Source: Streptomyces sp. NBC_00259 (GTDB lineage Bacteria > Actinomycetota > Actinomycetes > Streptomycetales > Streptomycetaceae). Taken from it: a stretch of DNA of 64,000 nt. Every line of letters starts with the position of its first letter. The first letter of the stretch is position 1. The DNA is taken from assembly GCF_036181745.1 (NCBI RefSeq), contig NZ_CP108080.1:3410001-3474000 (forward strand), read 5' to 3'. A model generated the notes under the pieces. It worked only from the letters and a program-made list of their open reading frames with translations, did no database searches and was not told the origin of the DNA. The position numbers were made by a program, and so were the translations under genes. Positions 60,250 through 64,000 of this stretch are shown here, in pieces.

Positions 60250-60347
60250 CACTGGAGGTCATCGGTCCACTTCCTTCCACCCTCCACGCTACGGAAGCCC
60301 GCGCCGTCCGTGAAATGCCTAGTGGGCTGCGGTTATGCTTCGAACGC

Positions 60348-61205
60348 ATGAGCATCGAGCTGCGCCACCTCCGCTGCTTCCTCGCCATCGCGGAGGAACG
60401 GAGCCTGACCAGGGCCGCCGCCGCGCTGCACCTCACCCAGCCCGCCGTCTCCCGCTCGCTCGCCGCATTGGAACGCCACCTCGGCGTGCGTCTCGCCGAC
60501 CGCTCCACCCACCACCTGGACCTCACCCCCGAGGGCCGGGCCTTCCGCGACCGGGCCGCGGCGGCCGTCGCCGCCTTCGACGACGCCCTCGACCCCGCCC
60601 GCCTGCACCACCGGCCCCTGCGGCTCGGGCACGCCTGGTCCGCCTTCGGCGCGTACACCACGCCCCTGCTCCGCCGCTGGCAGGAGGAGCATCCGGACAC
60701 TCCGCTGGAGCTCCTCCGCATCGACGACCGCACGGCGGGCCTGGCGCGCGGCGAGGTCGACGCCGCCGTACTGCGCGGCACGGTCGACACTCCGGGCCTG
60801 GTGACCGCGCTCCTGTTCACGGAACCCCGCGTCGCGGCGGTCACCTCCGACGGCCCGCTGGCGGACCGCGCCGCCCTGACCCTCGACGACCTGGCCTCGG
60901 GCCCGATCGTCCTCAACACCGTCTCGGGCCTGACGACGCTCGACCTCTGGCCGCCGGGATCGCGCCCGGCGACGACACTCACCGTCGGCAACACCGACGA
61001 CTGGCTCACGGCGATCGCCGCCGGCCGCGGCGCGGGGGCGTCCGCAGCCTCCACCGCGGAGATGCACCCCCACCCGGGCGTCACCTACCGCCTCCTGACC
61101 GACGCCCCGCCCGTCCCGGTCCTGCTCGCCTGGCGTGCGACAGCTCCCCACCCGGCGCTCGGCGCGCTGGTGGCGCTCGCGCGCGAACTCAGCGGCGGGG
61201 ACTGA
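60348..61205 (+). CDS. LysR-family regulator, 285 aa
   Basis: N-terminal winged HTH: LRHLRCFLAIAEERSLTRAAAALHLTQPAVSRSLAALE in pieces (about 5-42). Effector domain about 90-285 with the usual two-lobe layout. It is divergent from the EamA exporter gene, the usual arrangement for a LysR-controlled exporter. The ATG has no strong ribosome site. Confidence 0.92.
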   Translation: MSIELRHLRCFLAIAEERSLTRAAAALHLTQPAVSRSLAALERHLGVRLADRSTHHLDLTPEGRAFRDRAAAAVAAFDDALDPARLHHRPLRLGHAWSAFGAYTTPLLRRWQEEHPDTPLELLRIDDRTAGLARGEVDAAVLRGTVDTPGLVTALLFTEPRVAAVTSDGPLADRAALTLDDLASGPIVLNTVSGLTTLDLWPPGSRPATTLTVGNTDDWLTAIAAGRGAGASAASTAEMHPHPGVTYRLLTDAPPVPVLLAWRATAPHPALGALVALARELSGGD

Positions 61206-61268
61206 CCCCACGACCGCGACCCGAGCCGCGCTCCTGGAACTGTCGGACCCGGGACCTAACATGTGCCG

Positions 61269-62078
61269 ATGCAGCGCCCCCGGCTCATCGCCACCGACCT
61301 CGACGGGACCCTCCTGCGCAGGGACGGCACCCTCTCGGCCCGCACCGTGCGCGCCCTGCGGACCGCCGTCGACGCCGGCGCGGAAGTGGTCGTGGTCACC
61401 GCCCGTCCGCCGCGGTTCCTCGACGTGCTCGCCGCCGCGACCGGCCTGACCGGGACCGCGGTGTGCAGCAACGGCGCGCTGGTGTACGACATCGCGGCAC
61501 GCACCGTCACCCGGTCCCTCGCCCTGCCGCTGTCCACCGCCCGCGAGGTGGCCACCGCGCTGTCGGCCGCCGCCCCGGGCCTGGGATTCGCCGTCGAGAC
61601 GGGCCACACGTTCCTGTACGAGCCGTCCTACCGGCTGCTCCTGTCCGGCAACGCCCGCTCCGAGCTGGCCGTCGCGTCACTGACGGACCTGTGGCTCTCG
61701 GACGTGCCCATCGTGCAGTTGCTCGCCCACTCGGTCCGGTTCGAGGCGGACATGCTGCTCGCCCTCGCGGAGAACTCCGTCGGCGGGGCGGCGCAGTTCA
61801 CCCACTCCGGCGGCCGCGGCCTGCTGGAGATCAGCGCACCGGGCGTCACCAAGGCCGCCACGCTCTCCGCCCTGTGCGCCGATCGCGGCATCACGGCCCA
61901 AGAGGTCGTCGCCTTCGGCGACATGCCCAACGACCTGACCATCCTGCGGTGGGCCGGCACCGCCTACGCCATGGGCAACGCCCACCCGTCCGTCCTGTCG
62001 GCCGTCCCCCACCACACGACCTCCAACGAGGACGACGGCGTGGCCCGCATCCTGGAGCGCCTCTTCGACGGCGACTGA
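61269..62078 (+). CDS. HAD-superfamily phosphatase, Cof type, 269 aa
   Basis: Cof-like sugar-phosphate phosphatase: motif I DLDGTLLRRDG (nucleophile Asp, about 11), motif II VVTARPP, motif III Lys in GVTKAATLSAL and motif IV FGDMPNDLTIL. The cap (about 80-185) is of the C2 type. GTG 61263 is an alternative start. It follows the LysR gene in the same direction with a 63-bp gap. Confidence 0.92.
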   Translation: MQRPRLIATDLDGTLLRRDGTLSARTVRALRTAVDAGAEVVVVTARPPRFLDVLAAATGLTGTAVCSNGALVYDIAARTVTRSLALPLSTAREVATALSAAAPGLGFAVETGHTFLYEPSYRLLLSGNARSELAVASLTDLWLSDVPIVQLLAHSVRFEADMLLALAENSVGGAAQFTHSGGRGLLEISAPGVTKAATLSALCADRGITAQEVVAFGDMPNDLTILRWAGTAYAMGNAHPSVLSAVPHHTTSNEDDGVARILERLFDGD

Positions 62079-62294
62079 GCCCGCCGACGGTATCGCGCCG
62101 CCGGCCGCCGATCCGACGGCGCCTCAGCCGCCGCCATCGGTACGGCGCTACGACCTCGTACGGCGCCCCGGGAACCACTTGTCGGACACCCGGCGTCTGC
62201 GGTACAAACGCGCGACACCAGGGACGAGATTCGGCCACTCCTGTGCCCGAACGTCCCTTGATTTGACGTGAACACAACTATGTGGGGGGTTGTC

Positions 62295-62765
62295 ATGCAA
62301 GGACGCTGGGAGAAGCTGAAGCAGAGATCCGGCATCAGCCTGTTCATCATCGCCGTGGGGCTCGGGCTCTTCTTCTTCGTCGGGAGCGGCTCGCAGAAGC
62401 CGACCGGCTGGGGCGCCGCCTACGCGTTCGGCACGCCGGCCACCGTGGACCTGGCCAGTTCCTGCCGTATCGAGACCATCGGAGGCGGCAAGGGCACGGG
62501 CAAGTGCGAGGGCGTGAAGTGGACGGCCGGCGGGCGGTCGGGGACCGGCACGCTGTACGCGTTCGAGGACGACATCAAGCGCTCCGCGGACGGCGACCTC
62601 ACCTTCGCCGGCGAGGCGAAGGCACTCGGTGACCGCGCCTACGGCCGCCCCGAGTCCTGGATGGTGGTCTTCCACCTGGCGGTACTCGGCGTGGCGTGCC
62701 TCGGCGTGCTCGCCCTGCTCGGCAGCCTCGTCGCGGCGGCCCTGCCGACGCGACGCCGGGCCTGA
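62295..62765 (+). CDS. hypothetical two-pass membrane protein, 156 aa
   Basis: Membrane segments at about 13-31 (ISLFIIAVGLGLFFFVG) and 122-147 (VVFHLAVLGVACLGVLALLGSLVAAAL) flank an outside loop with two Cys (SSCRIE and GKCEGV) likely joined by a disulfide. ATG 62295 is chosen for GGGGGG 5 nt upstream; earlier in-frame starts reach 62268. No function known. A strong terminator follows. Confidence 0.75.
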   Translation: MQGRWEKLKQRSGISLFIIAVGLGLFFFVGSGSQKPTGWGAAYAFGTPATVDLASSCRIETIGGGKGTGKCEGVKWTAGGRSGTGTLYAFEDDIKRSADGDLTFAGEAKALGDRAYGRPESWMVVFHLAVLGVACLGVLALLGSLVAAALPTRRRA

Positions 62766-62800
62766 CCCCTCCAACCGGCCCCGGCCACGGGTCCGGAGAC

Positions 62801-62832
62801 AGTGGGGGCCGCCGACCGGAGCGGCCCCCACT
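62801..62832. terminator. bidirectional terminator, 12-bp perfect stem
   Basis: AGTGGGGGCCGC pairs exactly with GCGGCCCCCACT around CGACCGGA, between the convergent membrane-protein and Uma2 genes (ending 62765 and 62836). Confidence 0.8.
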
Positions 62833-62835
62833 CCC

Positions 62836-63435
62836 TCAGTCGCGGGGGAAGTCGGCGGTGTCGAGGGTGAGGCCGAGGGGTGTGGTGGTGAGGTCGACCG
62901 ACCCGCCGAAGGCCACGGTCGTTTCGATGACGTAGTCGCCGTCCTTGGGCTGGGTATAGACGTGGCACTTGCCGACGTACGGGTCCGCGACCAGGTAGAC
63001 CGGCACCTCGGCCCTGGCATAGGCGGTCTTCTTGGGGCCGTAGTCGTTCACGGCGGTACCCTTCGAGATCACCTCCGCGATGAACTCGACGTCCTGGTGG
63101 CCCCAGCGGCCCTCGCCGTTCCTCACCGCGCCGTCGCGAAACTTCGCCACGTCCGGGCACAGCCCGTTCAGTTGGCCGGGGAAGTCGATCCGTACGTCCG
63201 ATGTGACCTTCGCACTCATGCCGAATCTGTCCTCCAGGGCCCGGACGATGCGGCGGATGATTTCCCAGTACGTGTCCCGCTGCGGCGACATGTAGACGGT
63301 CCCCTCGACGATCTCGACCCTGTATCCCTCGGGGACGGGCATCCGCTCAAGCGCCTCGAACATCGCGTCCAGGATTCGCTCGTTGTCGCTGTCAGCCATG
63401 GCCATGTCGATCCTGTCGGTCTCTACGACGGTCAT
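62836..63435 (-). CDS. Uma2-family (DUF820) PD-(D/E)XK-like protein, 199 aa
   Basis: A Uma2-type restriction-endonuclease-like fold: RVEIVEGTVYMSP near the start, CPDVAKFRDGA, VEFIAEVISKGTAVNDYGPKKTAYARAEVPVYLVADP (in pieces, about 120-160) with the Asp, Glu and Lys of the nuclease core. Streptomyces carry dozens of paralogues, mostly of unknown role. ATG 63435 has GGAG 8 nt upstream. About 230 bp of unassigned spacer follows up to the next gene. Confidence 0.87.
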   Translation of the reverse strand: MTVVETDRIDMAMADSDNERILDAMFEALERMPVPEGYRVEIVEGTVYMSPQRDTYWEIIRRIVRALEDRFGMSAKVTSDVRIDFPGQLNGLCPDVAKFRDGAVRNGEGRWGHQDVEFIAEVISKGTAVNDYGPKKTAYARAEVPVYLVADPYVGKCHVYTQPKDGDYVIETTVAFGGSVDLTTTPLGLTLDTADFPRD

Positions 63436-63668
63436 CGTGGCGCTCCTCCCCGGCTGCCGGTCGTCGCACGCAGCCGCGCGGTACAACGATACGTACGGCC
63501 CCCACGAAACGCCCGCGGCGCGAGCGGTGCGAATATGCCCAAGGCACGGACCGTGCAGGGTGCGGGGCGGGTGCGCCACCCCCGCTCGCTCAAGCCCTCC
63601 TCCACCGCCTCCGCCGAGACGTCGGCCGGCGACGGGGCGGTCCAGCCGGGGCGGCACGATGACGTCCG

Positions 63669-64000
63669 TCAGCCGGGCGTGAACTCGTAGCGCAGCTCGT
63701 AGAGATGGCCGGCCTTGACCATGACCGTCGCCTCGATGGGGCGTTCATCGTCGCTGTACACAACGCGCAGCGTGCGAAGCACGGGAAGGTTCCCGGGCAG
63801 AGCGAGGGAAGCACGCTGTTCCTGGGTAGGGACTCGCGCCGAGACGTGGTCCACACTCATCCGCGGCGGAAAGCCGAGTTCGGCCAGGAGCACGGGACTT
63901 CCGCCCTGGATCCTGCGTCGATCCATGAGAGGCGTGCCCTGCGCGATACCCAGCGGGTAGTACGCGGCCACGAGTTCCGCGGGTTCGTCGTCGAGCGTGA
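63669..64000 (-). CDS. GntR/UTRA regulator, C-terminal part (runs off window)
   Basis: Only the ligand domain is inside the window. LDDEPAELVAAYYPLGIAQGTPL and the following LAELGFPPRMSVDHVSARVPT in pieces are standard for HutC-type UTRA domains, ending ATVMVKAGHLYELRYEF. The frame stays open to base 64000, so the winged HTH is beyond the window. Ligands of the family are sugars, amino acids or small acids. Effector and target are unknown. Confidence 0.85.
   Translation of the reverse strand, partial: TLDDEPAELVAAYYPLGIAQGTPLMDRRRIQGGSPVLLAELGFPPRMSVDHVSARVPTQEQRASLALPGNLPVLRTLRVVYSDDERPIEATVMVKAGHLYELRYEFTPG

Noticed and set aside
57138..61205. 1355-codon plus-strand frame
   Set aside because: Only its last 285 codons are a real gene (LysR). 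The rest crosses the repeat spacer and antisense or out-of-frame regions.

Overview
The window is about 72% GC by eye, with strongly biased third codon positions, frequent GTG starts, many 1-4 bp start/stop overlaps and Streptomyces-type gene content: an ECF sigma factor with a ZAS/MDMPI anti-sigma factor, an RsbW-like ATPase, a STAS protein, a Streptomyces subtilisin inhibitor, a DmdR1-type iron regulator and an EF-hand protein. It reads as part of a Streptomyces chromosome. The stretch from about 24 to 57 kb resembles, from memory and unchecked, the S. coelicolor neighbourhood SCO4380-SCO4410 (dmdR1, a second citrate synthase, pdxH, and the operon holding the characterised cinnamate:CoA ligase).

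Layout. 1-2.6 kb: the start of an XRE regulator, a small hypothetical gene and an LRV/HEAT-like repeat protein. 2.5-24 kb: a catabolic island of acyl-CoA and redox genes (Zn-ribbon/OB-fold protein, DoxX, flavin monooxygenase, ADP-forming acyl-CoA synthetase, crotonase, flavin reductase, alcohol dehydrogenase, three acyl-CoA dehydrogenases, SDR, cyclase, amidohydrolase, AMP-forming CoA ligase, Mop protein). An MFS transporter and a GlxA-type regulator lie within it. Seven copies of one palindrome, CTGAC(G/T)-N3-CGTCAG, sit at five of its promoter regions and tie its divergent units into one probable regulon. No TetR/GntR-type regulator is encoded inside the island.

24-44 kb: mostly conserved chromosome. 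It carries sigma/anti-sigma and STAS genes, an EF-hand protein, a substrate-binding lipoprotein, purU, proline/glutamine-rich membrane proteins, a TPR regulator, an ABC exporter, a protease inhibitor, an alpha/beta hydrolase, dmdR1 with an antiparallel ORF and a DasR-like site, a SIS protein and a PAS/GAF protein. Between the last of these and pdxH is a promoter-driven, intricately folded RNA candidate with a 12-codon ORF. 44-47 kb: pdxH, a citrate synthase and a 2-oxoglutarate-type dioxygenase.

47.3-57.7 kb: one minus-strand operon read from high to low coordinates. It encodes a TIGR03084 protein, an AtuA-family protein, a biotin-dependent carboxylase (beta then alpha subunit), an acyl-CoA dehydrogenase, a 4CL-type CoA ligase, an enoyl-CoA hydratase and a terminal TetR regulator. 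Together they form a methyl-branched acyl-CoA or acyclic-terpenoid type degradation route with a palindromic operator candidate in front. 57.7-64 kb: a repeat-rich spacer, an SDR, an EamA exporter divergent from a LysR regulator, a HAD phosphatase, a small membrane protein, a Uma2 protein and the C-terminal part of a GntR/UTRA regulator cut by the window end.
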